Origin: JBFKOL01 sp041628815
Lineage (GTDB): Bacteria; Bacteroidota; Bacteroidia; Chitinophagales; Saprospiraceae
Length of the DNA: 34,437 nt
Direction of reading: 5' to 3'
Assembly: GCA_041628815.1 (NCBI GenBank)
Contig: JBFKOL010000011.1
Location: forward strand, 1-34,437
Shown: positions 25,189 to 32,925 of the stretch, in pieces
Numbering within the stretch: position 1 is the stretch's first letter
Layout of the letters: every line of letters begins with the position of its first letter
The notes under the pieces: generated by a model
What the model was told of the DNA's origin: nothing
What the model saw: the letters and a program-made list of their open reading frames with translations, nothing else
The model's database searches: none
Program-made: the position numbers and the translations under genes

Positions 25189-26691
25189 ATGCAGGTATTC
25201 TGGATAGAACTGATAGGCAATATGGTCATGGCGATCTACCTGGTATCGATCGTGGCAGTCACGATCTATTGCCTCATGCAGTTTCACCTGCTTTATTACT
25301 ACAAGCTAAACCAAATCAGAAGGCGGAAAGGCGACCAGATGGCACCCGAACTGAACGGAAGCAAGCCTTTTGTCACCATTCAATTGCCCATTTACAATGA
25401 GCAAAACGTTATACGCCGTTTGTTAAAAGCCGTCTGTGCCATCCAATACCCCCCGCACCGAATGGAGATCCATGTCCTCGATGACTCGGACGATGAGACA
25501 GTGGCCATCGTGGCGGAAGAAGTAGCAAAATACCGCCAAAAGGGATTTGATATTCATCATGTGCGTCGCGATAACCGCAAGGGTTACAAGGCAGGTGCGC
25601 TGAAGGAGGCCTTGGCCAGGGCCCGGGGTGAATTTATCGCCTTATTCGATGCGGATTTTGTTCCTAAACAGGATTTTCTTGCTAAGACACTACCCTATTT
25701 TGAAGAACCTGACGTAGGTGTCGTCCAAACGCGATGGGAACACCTGAACCAGGATTATTCACTCCTCACCAGGGTACAGGCATTTCAACTCAACGTACAC
25801 TTCACCGTCGAGCAACTTGGTAGAAAAGCGGGCAACCTCTTTCTACAGTTCAACGGTACCGCCGGTGTATGGCGCCGCGAAACAATAGACAATGCGGGCG
25901 GCTGGGAGGCGGACACGTTGACCGAAGACCTCGACCTCAGTTATCGTGCCCAACTCAAAGGATGGAAGATCCAGTACCTTGAAGACATCGCCTCTCCCGC
26001 TGAGCTTCCGGCTGAGATCAATGGCCTAAGGTCACAGCAATACAGATGGATGAAAGGCGGAGCCGAAACCGCCAAGAAGGTACTTCCCAAGGTCTGGCAA
26101 TCGGATCTCGGGTTGCGCACCAAGATCCACGGCACGCTGCACCTCCTGGGATCATCGGTATTCCTCGCGGTCTTTCTGCTCGGCGTATTCAGCGTCCCAT
26201 TGCTGTATTTTACCAACCCGCTGGGCATTGAGCCAAGGTACCTAACCATCTTCCTGACCGGTCTGCTTTCCATTTTGATCGTATACTATGTGGCCAATGT
26301 AGAGGTCGCATGGCGGGATGAGAACAGGGTCAGGATGGTTCTGAAGTTCATCTTTCTTTTTCCCATGTTTCTCGCCCTGTCTATGGGTTTATCGTTTCAC
26401 AACTCACTGGCCGTCCTGCAGGGCTATATCGGCAAACAAACGCCTTTCATACGTACACCCAAGTTTGGTATAGACCAGTTCACCGAACGGCTGGAGACTA
26501 AAAAATACTTCACAATTGGTCTTTCTAAGATGGCATTGTTTGAAGGGCTGCTGGCACTGTACTTCCTGGCTGGAATGGTATATGGGTGGATGACGGGAGC
26601 CGACGTCTTCATACTAATGCATCTTCTGCTTACCATAGGTTATGGCCTTATTTTTTATTTTTCCATACGCAATTGGAAGCCCTCAAACTGA
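25189..26691 (+). CDS. Membrane processive-type family 2 glycosyltransferase (cellulose synthase/ceramide glucosyltransferase-like)
   Basis: A 500-residue membrane protein. An N-terminal transmembrane helix (about 10-35) precedes a GT-A domain with the processive D,D,D,QxxRW set: IHVLDDSDDET (D98/D99), ALFDADF (154-156), TLTEDLDLSYR (245-249) and QQYRWMKGG (283-287). Four or more transmembrane helices follow (about 310-420 and 445-495). This architecture is shared by cellulose synthase-like, mannan synthase-like and ceramide glucosyltransferase-like enzymes, so donor and acceptor cannot be assigned. No PilZ domain or BcsB partner is present. It lies between two other transferases. Confidence 0.87.
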   Translation: MQVFWIELIGNMVMAIYLVSIVAVTIYCLMQFHLLYYYKLNQIRRRKGDQMAPELNGSKPFVTIQLPIYNEQNVIRRLLKAVCAIQYPPHRMEIHVLDDSDDETVAIVAEEVAKYRQKGFDIHHVRRDNRKGYKAGALKEALARARGEFIALFDADFVPKQDFLAKTLPYFEEPDVGVVQTRWEHLNQDYSLLTRVQAFQLNVHFTVEQLGRKAGNLFLQFNGTAGVWRRETIDNAGGWEADTLTEDLDLSYRAQLKGWKIQYLEDIASPAELPAEINGLRSQQYRWMKGGAETAKKVLPKVWQSDLGLRTKIHGTLHLLGSSVFLAVFLLGVFSVPLLYFTNPLGIEPRYLTIFLTGLLSILIVYYVANVEVAWRDENRVRMVLKFIFLFPMFLALSMGLSFHNSLAVLQGYIGKQTPFIRTPKFGIDQFTERLETKKYFTIGLSKMALFEGLLALYFLAGMVYGWMTGADVFILMHLLLTIGYGLIFYFSIRNWKPSN

Positions 26692-28010
26692 CCGGACCAT
26701 CGCTGTCGAGAATACCCTTTATTCTCTGGTTGATCTTGTGGTTCTTCGCCGTTCTTTATATCGGCTTTATTCCAGGTCAGTCCGATTTCGCAGATATTGT
26801 TCTGCCCTATACGGCGGCATTCATCGCCTATACGCTGTGCCTCCCCCAGGAGGATCCCGGGCAACTGAAAATGGCCCTTGTAGCTGCCGTCCTGGTCCGG
26901 ATAGCGCTGGTTTTTTCGTTTCCGCAGCTGTCAGATGACGTTTTCAGGTTTGTCTGGGACGGCAGACTAATCCACGAGGGCCTGAACCCTTATGCATGGT
27001 CGCCCGGAGAACTGGTGGGGACAAGACCTTTCTTGACCCACAATTTGTACGACCAACTCAATTCTCCCAACTACTATACCATTTACCCGCCTATTACCCA
27101 ATTCATATTCTACATTGGTGGCTTCTTTCGTTCCGCGGGCATCGAAGCGGAGGTGATTGCACAAAAGACGTGTATGTTGCTGTTCGAGTTGGGCGTTCTG
27201 AAATTGCTATATAAGTTACTTATATCCAAGGGACAAAGCCCCCATCTTTTGCTGCTCTACGCCCTGAATCCGCTGGTGGTCGTGGAGATTATGGGCAATA
27301 TGCACCACGAAGGCATCCTTTTTTTCTTCCTGCTTATGGCGGTATGGTCGTTCCAGATGAAAAAAGTTGAGGGCGGTGCGGTTGCTTTCACGCTCTCCAT
27401 TGCAACCAAAATGCTGACACTGATGTTTGTACCTGCTATCTTGTTGTGGCTACAGCGAAAGCAGAAGTGGATCTTCATTGCTATTGTGGGAATACTCGTC
27501 GCCTTGCTGTTTTTACCGCTTTTCGCCGCCGCGGGCAATACGCTGAATTTTGGCACCAGCCTCGATCTGTATTTTCGCAAGTTCGAGTTCAATGCGGGAA
27601 TTTACTATATACTGCGGTGGGGAGGGTACCTGGTAAAAGGTTACAACATCATTCATATCCTGGGACCTGTCCTTGCTATATCCGCTTTTGTGAGCATACT
27701 GTTTATCGCCTGGAAAGGACGCAAGACTTCGAATATGAGTGATCCTTGGGTCATCTTTCTTGCTTCATTTACGGTGTATCTACTCCTTAGCCTTACCGTC
27801 CACCCGTGGTATGTCATCCTGCCGGTGGGCATGTGTCTGTTTACCTCCTATCGATTTCCTATCTACTGGTCGTACCTGATCGCCTGGACGTACATCAATT
27901 ATTCGGGCCCGGTATACAACGAAAACCTAGTTATCGTAGCGCTTGAATATGGGGTGGTTTATTGGTTGATTTTCAAGGAGATAACTGAACATAGATTTCG
28001 TTTGAATTGA
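26673..28010 (+). CDS. GT-C membrane glycosyltransferase (polyprenyl-phosphate-mannose-dependent type, GT87-like)
   Basis: A roughly 445-residue protein with about ten transmembrane helices. The early loop after the first helices carries QLSDDVFRFVWDGRLIHEGLNPYAWSP, with the acidic pair expected for GT-C mannosyltransferases using polyprenyl-phosphate sugars; LNPLVVVEIMGNMHHEG and LTVHPWYVILP are further family-like segments. It would act at the outer face of the inner membrane. No ATG is available near the correct start. The frame opens at ATG 26586, but that lies 106 bases inside the previous gene. I favour TTG 26673, which overlaps the previous gene by 19 bases; CTG 26688 is another option. 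It closes the three-gene glycosylation cassette. Confidence 0.78.
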   Translation: MEALKLTGPSLSRIPFILWLILWFFAVLYIGFIPGQSDFADIVLPYTAAFIAYTLCLPQEDPGQLKMALVAAVLVRIALVFSFPQLSDDVFRFVWDGRLIHEGLNPYAWSPGELVGTRPFLTHNLYDQLNSPNYYTIYPPITQFIFYIGGFFRSAGIEAEVIAQKTCMLLFELGVLKLLYKLLISKGQSPHLLLLYALNPLVVVEIMGNMHHEGILFFFLLMAVWSFQMKKVEGGAVAFTLSIATKMLTLMFVPAILLWLQRKQKWIFIAIVGILVALLFLPLFAAAGNTLNFGTSLDLYFRKFEFNAGIYYILRWGGYLVKGYNIIHILGPVLAISAFVSILFIAWKGRKTSNMSDPWVIFLASFTVYLLLSLTVHPWYVILPVGMCLFTSYRFPIYWSYLIAWTYINYSGPVYNENLVIVALEYGVVYWLIFKEITEHRFRLN

Positions 28011-28044
28011 AGTGGTTGTGGATATTGCTGTTGCCAAGTTGTCC

Positions 28045-28084
28045 GGTTGTCTGGTTGAATGGTTGTCTGGTTGAATGGTTGAAA
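28045..28084 (+). repeat. Tandem GGTTGnnn octamer repeat
   Basis: Five back-to-back octamers: GGTTGTCT, GGTTGAAT, GGTTGTCT, GGTTGAAT, GGTTGAAA. They are preceded at 28029-28048 by TGTTGCCAAGTTGTCCGGTT, which shares a core with repeats at 30003-30038 and 32751-32766. The repeat lies between the GT-C gene and the acyl-CoA synthetase gene. It has no coding character and no hairpin. Confidence 0.75.
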
Positions 28085-28268
28085 CAACTCAATCAATTCA
28101 CGATTCAATAATCGCCTACCGGATATCTTGTATGCTTTCGTGGCGGGGTTGCGTGCTTCACTGTTGTGTGGTTTGGTCGTCGAAGTCTTAAGGAAGGTGG
28201 GTCTTCTGCTGCACAGTTATGGGACCCAATGGTCAAAATCATTATTTTCAAGGAAACGAAGAAGATCC

Positions 28269-29936
28269 ATGGAAGACAAGTACCCAATGCCATTTCTGGC
28301 AAACGAGGTTACCCTTAGCGATGCTCCCATGCTCAGACAGCCATTTGGAGACCAGTGGGAGGTATACTCTTGGAAGGAAACAGGTCATATGGCCCGTAAA
28401 CTGGCCAAAGGTCTAAAAGAGATGGGGCTTGGCAGAGGCAGCCATATAGGGCTCGTTTCTAAGAATTGCCGTGAATGGGTCATTGCCGACCTGGCGATTA
28501 TGATGATCGGGGCCGTAAGCGTTCCTTTCTATCCCAATCTCAGTGGCACCCAGCTGAATGAAGTAATCCGTCTTGGTGATGTGGAGGCGCTTTTTGTTGG
28601 TAAAGTCGTAAACTGGGATGATATGCGAATTGGCATCCCCAAAGAATTGCCAGTTATTGCCTTTCCACACTACGAGGGTTTTCCTTCAGTGGAAAGCCGG
28701 TATAATTGGAATCAACTGATCGATGCAAATGCACCAATGACGACTATAGATAGCCCGAGCCTCTCCGATACATGGACGATCGTATTCACCTCAGGAACGA
28801 CGGGTACGCCAAAAGGGGTTGTATTGACGTATGGGGCGTTAGATAGTACCAAAATCCTATTTGAGCAGAACAATATGCTCGAGATATCGGCTGATGGAGA
28901 AAACCGGTTTTTCAGTTATCTACCGCTCAACCATATCGCCGAGCGCGTGGTGGTCGAGATGACGTGTCTTAGCTATGGAGGTTCGATTTCTTTTGTCGAG
29001 TCACTCGATACTTTTGCTGCCAACCTCAGGGATGTACAACCCACCGCCTTTTTTGCCGTCCCCCGCATTTGGACCAAATTTCAGCTAGGGATCCTTTCCA
29101 AACTTCCGCAGGCGCAGCTTGATAGCCTTCTTTCCAACCCCGCCACGGCCGATATTACTGCCAAAAACCTGCGGCTATCGCTGGGTCTCGACCAGGCAAG
29201 AGGTGCGCTGACAGGGGCCGCACCAATGCCACAAACCACCAAGGATTGGTTCAAACGGATCGGCATCCATATCCACGAAGGTTATGGCATGACAGAAAAC
29301 AGCGCCATTACGACCGCATTAAATGCCTACGATGAGCGGCCCGGCTCTGTTGGTCAAGCTCAGCCAGGTGCAGAAATCCGTATAGATCCCGAAACAAATG
29401 AGATCCTGATGCGTGCACCGTACCTGATGAAAGGCTATTACAAGGATCCCGCCAAGACAGCCGAAGTGTTGAAGGATGGATGGTTGCACACTGGTGATGA
29501 AGGCAGACTCGATGAAAACGGGTACCTCTTTATCACGGGACGCATAAAGGACACCTTCAAAACCGCCAAGGGCAAATTTATCGTTCCTGCCCCCATCGAA
29601 TGGGAATTCTCTACCAATGCGGACATCGAACAGATCTGTGTTATGGGTCTCGGATGCCCACAACCCATAGTGATGGTATGCCTTTCTGATGTCGGTAAGA
29701 GCAAGAAAAAAGAAGAGGTTGAGTACAGTCTTTCTACTACGCTATCCGCGGTCAATTCCGGCCAACCGAATTTTGCACGTATTTCAACCATTGTTATCAG
29801 TAACCTACATTGGAGTGCCGATAATGGGCTGCTCACGCCCACCCTCAAAGTAAAGCGCAACAAACTACATGAGCGCTATGGGGAAGCACTGCTGGGATGG
29901 CATGAGGCGGAGGAGACCGTGGTGTGGGAAGAGTGA
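28269..29936 (+). CDS. Long-chain acyl-CoA synthetase (AMP-forming)
   Basis: A 555-residue ANL-superfamily ligase that activates fatty acids to acyl-CoA through an acyl-adenylate. The P-loop-like motif is TIVFTSGTTGTPKG, the adenine-binding A5 motif is GYGMTENSA, and the hinge region is GWLHTGDEGRLDENGYLFITGR followed by IKDTFKTAKGKFIVP, where the catalytic lysine and acyl-binding gate lie. Homology to the FadD15-like eukaryotic/mycobacterial subgroup seems best. The open frame begins at ATG 28128, but the first 47 residues are arginine-rich and unlike the family, so ATG 28269 (MEDKYPMPF) is chosen. It may feed the acyl-CoA catabolic operon that lies convergently downstream, but no shared regulation is visible. 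Confidence 0.9.
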   Translation: MEDKYPMPFLANEVTLSDAPMLRQPFGDQWEVYSWKETGHMARKLAKGLKEMGLGRGSHIGLVSKNCREWVIADLAIMMIGAVSVPFYPNLSGTQLNEVIRLGDVEALFVGKVVNWDDMRIGIPKELPVIAFPHYEGFPSVESRYNWNQLIDANAPMTTIDSPSLSDTWTIVFTSGTTGTPKGVVLTYGALDSTKILFEQNNMLEISADGENRFFSYLPLNHIAERVVVEMTCLSYGGSISFVESLDTFAANLRDVQPTAFFAVPRIWTKFQLGILSKLPQAQLDSLLSNPATADITAKNLRLSLGLDQARGALTGAAPMPQTTKDWFKRIGIHIHEGYGMTENSAITTALNAYDERPGSVGQAQPGAEIRIDPETNEILMRAPYLMKGYYKDPAKTAEVLKDGWLHTGDEGRLDENGYLFITGRIKDTFKTAKGKFIVPAPIEWEFSTNADIEQICVMGLGCPQPIVMVCLSDVGKSKKKEEVEYSLSTTLSAVNSGQPNFARISTIVISNLHWSADNGLLTPTLKVKRNKLHERYGEALLGWHEAEETVVWEE

Positions 29937-30002
29937 ACGGGAGTTGTGCGCTGAATTGTTGTGAATTTGTCTGTCGAGCTATTTTTGAGATTTCCGCTGC
30001 GT

Positions 30003-30038
30003 TGTTGCCAAGTTGCTCTGTTGGCAAGTTGTCCGGTT
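30003..30038 (+). repeat. Dispersed GTTGCCAAGTTG-type repeat with hairpin
   Basis: It shares TGTTGCCAAGTTG (30003-30015) and CAAGTTGTCCGGTT (30025-30038) exactly with the element at 28029-28048, as two overlapping half-copies. TTGCCAA (30005-30011) and TTGGCAA (30021-30027) form a seven-base-pair inverted repeat. Confidence 0.65.
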
Positions 30039-30182
30039 ACCCATTTACTGGATCGGCTGGCTTTAAGAAGGCTACCCGTTCACCATTCCCAAATCGCATA
30101 TCGAAAATTAGCTATGCATTGGTTGCGGGCTTAGACCGATAAAGCTTAAGCGAAGTCCGGGTAGAAATAGGATAAGAGGCCT

Positions 30183-30329
30183 GAGGCCTTCATCAGAAGT
30201 GATCTAATTTTCCCTCCACCGGGGGCAGGCTCGCTACGGATGAGAGGCTCACCGTCGCTCTGTTGCTCCCAAGGCTTCAAAGGACAAGACTTGCTATGGT
30301 GAGCAAAACCAGAGACCTTCATGTGAAGT
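30183..30329. repeat. Imperfect direct repeat pair in intergenic DNA
   Basis: GAGGCCTTCATCAGAAGT (30183-30200) and GAGACCTTCATGTGAAGT (30312-30329) match at 15 of 18 bases; similarity weakly continues into an A/T-rich stretch on the right of each. They lie 129 bases apart. They could be remnants of an intergenic repeat element. Confidence 0.4.
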
Positions 30330-30346
30330 ACATAAAATTCGTTTCG

Positions 30347-30371
30347 GCCAAAGGCGTCCTCGCCTCTTGGC
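30347..30371 (-). terminator. Possible terminator at the end of the TetR operon
   Basis: A ten-base-pair stem with one bulge: GCCAAAGGCG (30347-30356) with CGCCT and TTGGC (30361-30371), loop TCCT. It abuts the TetR stop codon. On the minus strand it is followed by CGAAACGAATTTT, a weak T-tract, so termination is plausible but not certain. Confidence 0.4.
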
Positions 30372-31021
30372 TAAATCGTTTTCCTCACATACGCTTCAAA
30401 CCTCACCCCAAGTGAATCAAAATATTCCTGTCCAAAAAACGTGATGAACTCTTCTTTTCCCTTATCCGTGAAGAATGGCAAAAGCAGGCTCCACATAACC
30501 TTGTCCCAGGCGGATTCGTCGATATCCTTGTCATATATGGTCAAGTCAAGCCAGTAGAAGGCGGTCATCCAGAGGGCCTGGCACAGGTTGTAGTAGGCGC
30601 CGGGGATGGATTCTTCTTTAAGGTTTCCGATCTCGCGGGAGAACTGGAGGGTGGCCATAAAGTCGTCGATGCGGTCGCGGCGGATTTGGCGGAGGTTGTC
30701 ACGCATACCGGGATGTGATAGGATTTGTCTCTCGCGAAAAACAAAAGCATAGGTCTTCTGGAATTCGCGGAACTGGCGAATCTCCTTTTGCAAATTTTCG
30801 AAGGAGGGGAATCGCATCGAGTCGGAGCGCTTTTTCTGCAGACCCGCCCACATATCGCGAACAATGGCGGAAAGCAGGTCTTCCTTAGTCTTGAAGTGGT
30901 AGGTCAGGTGACCCCGGCTCATATCCATAGAACCGGCAAGTTGATACAGAGTGGTGGCTGCATAGCCGTGTTGGTTGAAAAAGCCGATGGCGTGGTCGAT
31001 GATCTCTTTCTTCCTGCTCAT
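30371..31021 (-). CDS. TetR/AcrR-family transcriptional regulator
   Basis: A 216-residue regulator. Residues about 3-50 form the TetR helix-turn-helix: KKEIIDHAIGFFNQHGYAATTLYQLAG then MSRGHLTYHFKTKEDLL, with the recognition helix around SRGHLTYHF. The C-terminal 165 residues, with several tryptophans and aromatics (ALWMTAFYWLDLTIYDKD), form a ligand-binding domain of unknown specificity. It is the last gene of the acyl-CoA catabolic operon, six bases after the SDR. By analogy with FadR-type TetR regulators it may sense an acyl-CoA and repress its own operon; no operator was identified. Confidence 0.88.
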   Translation of the reverse strand: MSRKKEIIDHAIGFFNQHGYAATTLYQLAGSMDMSRGHLTYHFKTKEDLLSAIVRDMWAGLQKKRSDSMRFPSFENLQKEIRQFREFQKTYAFVFRERQILSHPGMRDNLRQIRRDRIDDFMATLQFSREIGNLKEESIPGAYYNLCQALWMTAFYWLDLTIYDKDIDESAWDKVMWSLLLPFFTDKGKEEFITFFGQEYFDSLGVRFEAYVRKTI

Positions 31022-31027
31022 AATCGC

Positions 31028-31840
31028 TCAGCTTTCTCCCATCATTTTCTTCATGACTCGGGCAAGGCCCATCTTGTCGCTGTTCAGGTGCTGGGCGCCG
31101 TCGACATAGAGCGTGACACCCGTGATATATGAGGCATAGGGACTTGCCATGAAGACGACGCTATGTGCGACATCTTCCACGGTGCCGAAACGGCGTAAAG
31201 GGACATTCTCGCGTGCCTCGTCGAACATGTCGACGATTTCCTTCGGGTAAGTCTCCAACCCGGAAGATTCGATGGTGCCCGGAGCAATGGCTGTGACACG
31301 TATATTGTATTCGCTCCATTCCAGCGCCAGCGTCTTGGTGATGTTTTCCACGCCTGCCCTGGCGGCACCTGTATGGATCATACCGGGAAATCCACGCAGG
31401 ATATCCGCGATGATGTTGACAATGACACCGTCCTTCTGTGGTATAAAAAAAGCATTGCTCATGTCGCGACACATATAGAAGGTGCCGTTGAGATTGTTGT
31501 TGATGACGGCATTCCACCCTTTGTCGACGATGTAGCGGGACAGCGCCGGGAACTGCCCACCGGCATTGTTGACCAACACATCAAGTTTTCCGGTCTCGGA
31601 TTTGATGAATTGAACCAACTCTGCGATATTCTCCGACTTCCGGATATCGCAGGGATATGCCAGGCATTGGCCGAGGGCGGACAATTCACCAGCGGCCTTC
31701 TGAAGCAGGCTGCTATTCCGCGATGAGACGATAACGGTCGCACTGTGCTGGAGGAAGAGTTTGGCGATCGCATAGCCGATGCCGCTGCGTCCTCCCGTGA
31801 CCAGCACAACCTTGTCCTTAAAAGTATCTTCTTTAAACAT
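31028..31840 (-). CDS. SDR-family oxidoreductase, dienoyl/trans-2-enoyl-CoA reductase-like
   Basis: A 270-residue Rossmann-fold enzyme. The cofactor motif is VTGGRSGIGYAIA (TGxxxGIG), with an SSRN segment suggesting NADP(H), and NNAGG (usually NNAG) lies in the fourth strand. The classical YxxxK catalytic pair is absent: the equivalent region reads IHTGAARAGVENITKTLALEW. That pattern (HTGAARAGVxNxTK) is what I recall for peroxisomal trans-2-enoyl-CoA reductase and 2,4-dienoyl-CoA reductase relatives, which use a different proton donor. So an acyl-CoA reductase role fits better than a general alcohol dehydrogenase. It overlaps the end of the BKACE gene by eight bases, and TetR follows six bases later. 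Confidence 0.85.
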   Translation of the reverse strand: MFKEDTFKDKVVLVTGGRSGIGYAIAKLFLQHSATVIVSSRNSSLLQKAAGELSALGQCLAYPCDIRKSENIAELVQFIKSETGKLDVLVNNAGGQFPALSRYIVDKGWNAVINNNLNGTFYMCRDMSNAFFIPQKDGVIVNIIADILRGFPGMIHTGAARAGVENITKTLALEWSEYNIRVTAIAPGTIESSGLETYPKEIVDMFDEARENVPLRRFGTVEDVAHSVVFMASPYASYITGVTLYVDGAQHLNSDKMGLARVMKKMMGES

Positions 31841-32699
31841 TTTTTTCCTTTAGTGGTATGTTTAACATTTCCCGAGTGTCCATGATGGTTGCAATCTCGC
31901 GGCCCAGCATGCGTGCGAGTCCCACACCCTGCTCAACACATTCCCCGTTGGATTTGGCCATCTCACCGTTGGGCAGGTAGAAATTGTCCTCCAGACCTAC
32001 CCTGAAGTTGCCGCCCATGACCGCGGCGACGGCCGACAGTTGCCATTGTTTCCTGCTTATGGCGATGCATTGCCAATATGCACCTTCCGGTACCTGTTTG
32101 ATTTGGTGGATCAGGTTCTCGGGTGTTGCAGGGATTCCGCCAAGAACACCCATTACCAAAGAGTAGCAAGCGTTATCGGGGATAAGCCCCATATCCCGCA
32201 AGGGAACGGCATTGCGGATATGGCCCGTGTCGAAGCACTCCATCTCGGGGCACACGCCGTTTTCTTTCATTGTCTTAACGACGGTCTGCATTGTCTCGAA
32301 AGAATTCTCGAAGACGCCGTTCAAATAAAACTGTTTCGCGCGCTTCGAGTAGATCGCATAGTTCATGCTGCCCATGTTAAATGCTGCCATATCCGGTTTG
32401 GTCACGGGCAGGTGTCTCACCCGCTCCTCCGCCGACAGTCCGATGGCTCCAGTGGAAAAGTTGATGATAACATTGGGCGTCCGCTTGCGCACCTCTTCGG
32501 TTATCCTCTGGAATACCTCGGTCCGCCAACTCGGCGTCCCGTCATTCTCGCGGGCGTGGATGTGGAGAATGGAGGCCCCTGCCTCGACAGCGCGACGACC
32601 CTCTTCGGCGATTTCCTCCGGAGTATATGGTATCGCCGGGCAGTGGGAGCGGTTGGTAGCGGCGCCGGTGAGAGCGGCGGATAAAATCAATTTTTTCAT
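31833..32699 (-). CDS. Beta-keto acid cleavage enzyme (BKACE, DUF849 family)
   Basis: A 288-residue TIM-barrel Zn enzyme of the BKACE family, whose founder Kce condenses 3-keto-5-aminohexanoate with acetyl-CoA to give acetoacetate plus an aminoacyl-CoA. Visible motifs are HIHAREND (metal histidines), FSTGAIGLSAEERVRHL, PEMECFDTGHI, and FRVGLEDNFYL near the C-terminus. Family members act on varied beta-keto acids, so the substrate is open. ATG 32699 (MKKLILSAALTG) is the family start; the frame extends to 32744 with a proline-rich tail that falls in repeat DNA. It overlaps the SDR by eight bases. The 226-bp gap before it holds repeats and could carry an internal promoter. Confidence 0.9.
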   Translation of the reverse strand: MKKLILSAALTGAATNRSHCPAIPYTPEEIAEEGRRAVEAGASILHIHARENDGTPSWRTEVFQRITEEVRKRTPNVIINFSTGAIGLSAEERVRHLPVTKPDMAAFNMGSMNYAIYSKRAKQFYLNGVFENSFETMQTVVKTMKENGVCPEMECFDTGHIRNAVPLRDMGLIPDNACYSLVMGVLGGIPATPENLIHQIKQVPEGAYWQCIAISRKQWQLSAVAAVMGGNFRVGLEDNFYLPNGEMAKSNGECVEQGVGLARMLGREIATIMDTREMLNIPLKEKNV

Positions 32700-32712
32700 T
32701 GTTTCAAGATTC

Positions 32713-32766
32713 GGGTTGCGGGTTGCGGGTTGGCCAGTTGCCATTCTGTCTTGTTACCAAGTTATC
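32713..32766 (+). repeat. Tandem GGGTTGC heptamer and dispersed repeat
   Basis: GGGTTGC, GGGTTGC, GGGTTGG occur in tandem at 32713-32733. At 32751-32766 TTGTTACCAAGTTATC resembles the TGTTGCCAAGTTGTC core at 28029 and 30003. It lies in the BKACE 5' region. Confidence 0.5.
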
Positions 32767-32925
32767 GAGGTTTTCAAGGGTTGACGAAGCGGACAATAAC
32801 TTCTGTTCACTTTTAACTTTACACTTTAAACTCATCATATTTGGTTATTTGTTTTTGTCATTTCTTCACTCCACCTCAGTCATAAAGGGAATCTATCCAG
32901 CTTTAATTCCATATATGGTACTTCG

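Larger units (their letters stand above)
29937..30370. other. 434-bp intergenic region with degenerate repeats, no gene seen
   Basis: No open frame with protein-like character is seen between the convergent acyl-CoA synthetase and TetR genes. It holds a GTTGCCAAGTTG-type repeat (30003-30038), an imperfect direct repeat GAGrCCTTCATnnGAAGT at 30183-30200 and 30312-30329, a GGCCTGAGGCC near-palindrome around 30178-30188, and a hairpin at its right edge. Confidence 0.6.

Noticed and set aside
26586..26672. ATG 26586 as start of the GT-C gene
   Set aside because: It would overlap the upstream glycosyltransferase by 106 bases and add residues with no membrane or family pattern.
28045..28084. CRISPR-like or other spaced repeat array
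   Set aside because: The units are 8 bp and contiguous, with no spacers; it is a simple tandem repeat.
32040..32684. 214-codon plus-strand open frame opposite the BKACE gene
   Set aside because: The minus strand codes for a clear full-length BKACE with family motifs; the plus frame is a shadow.
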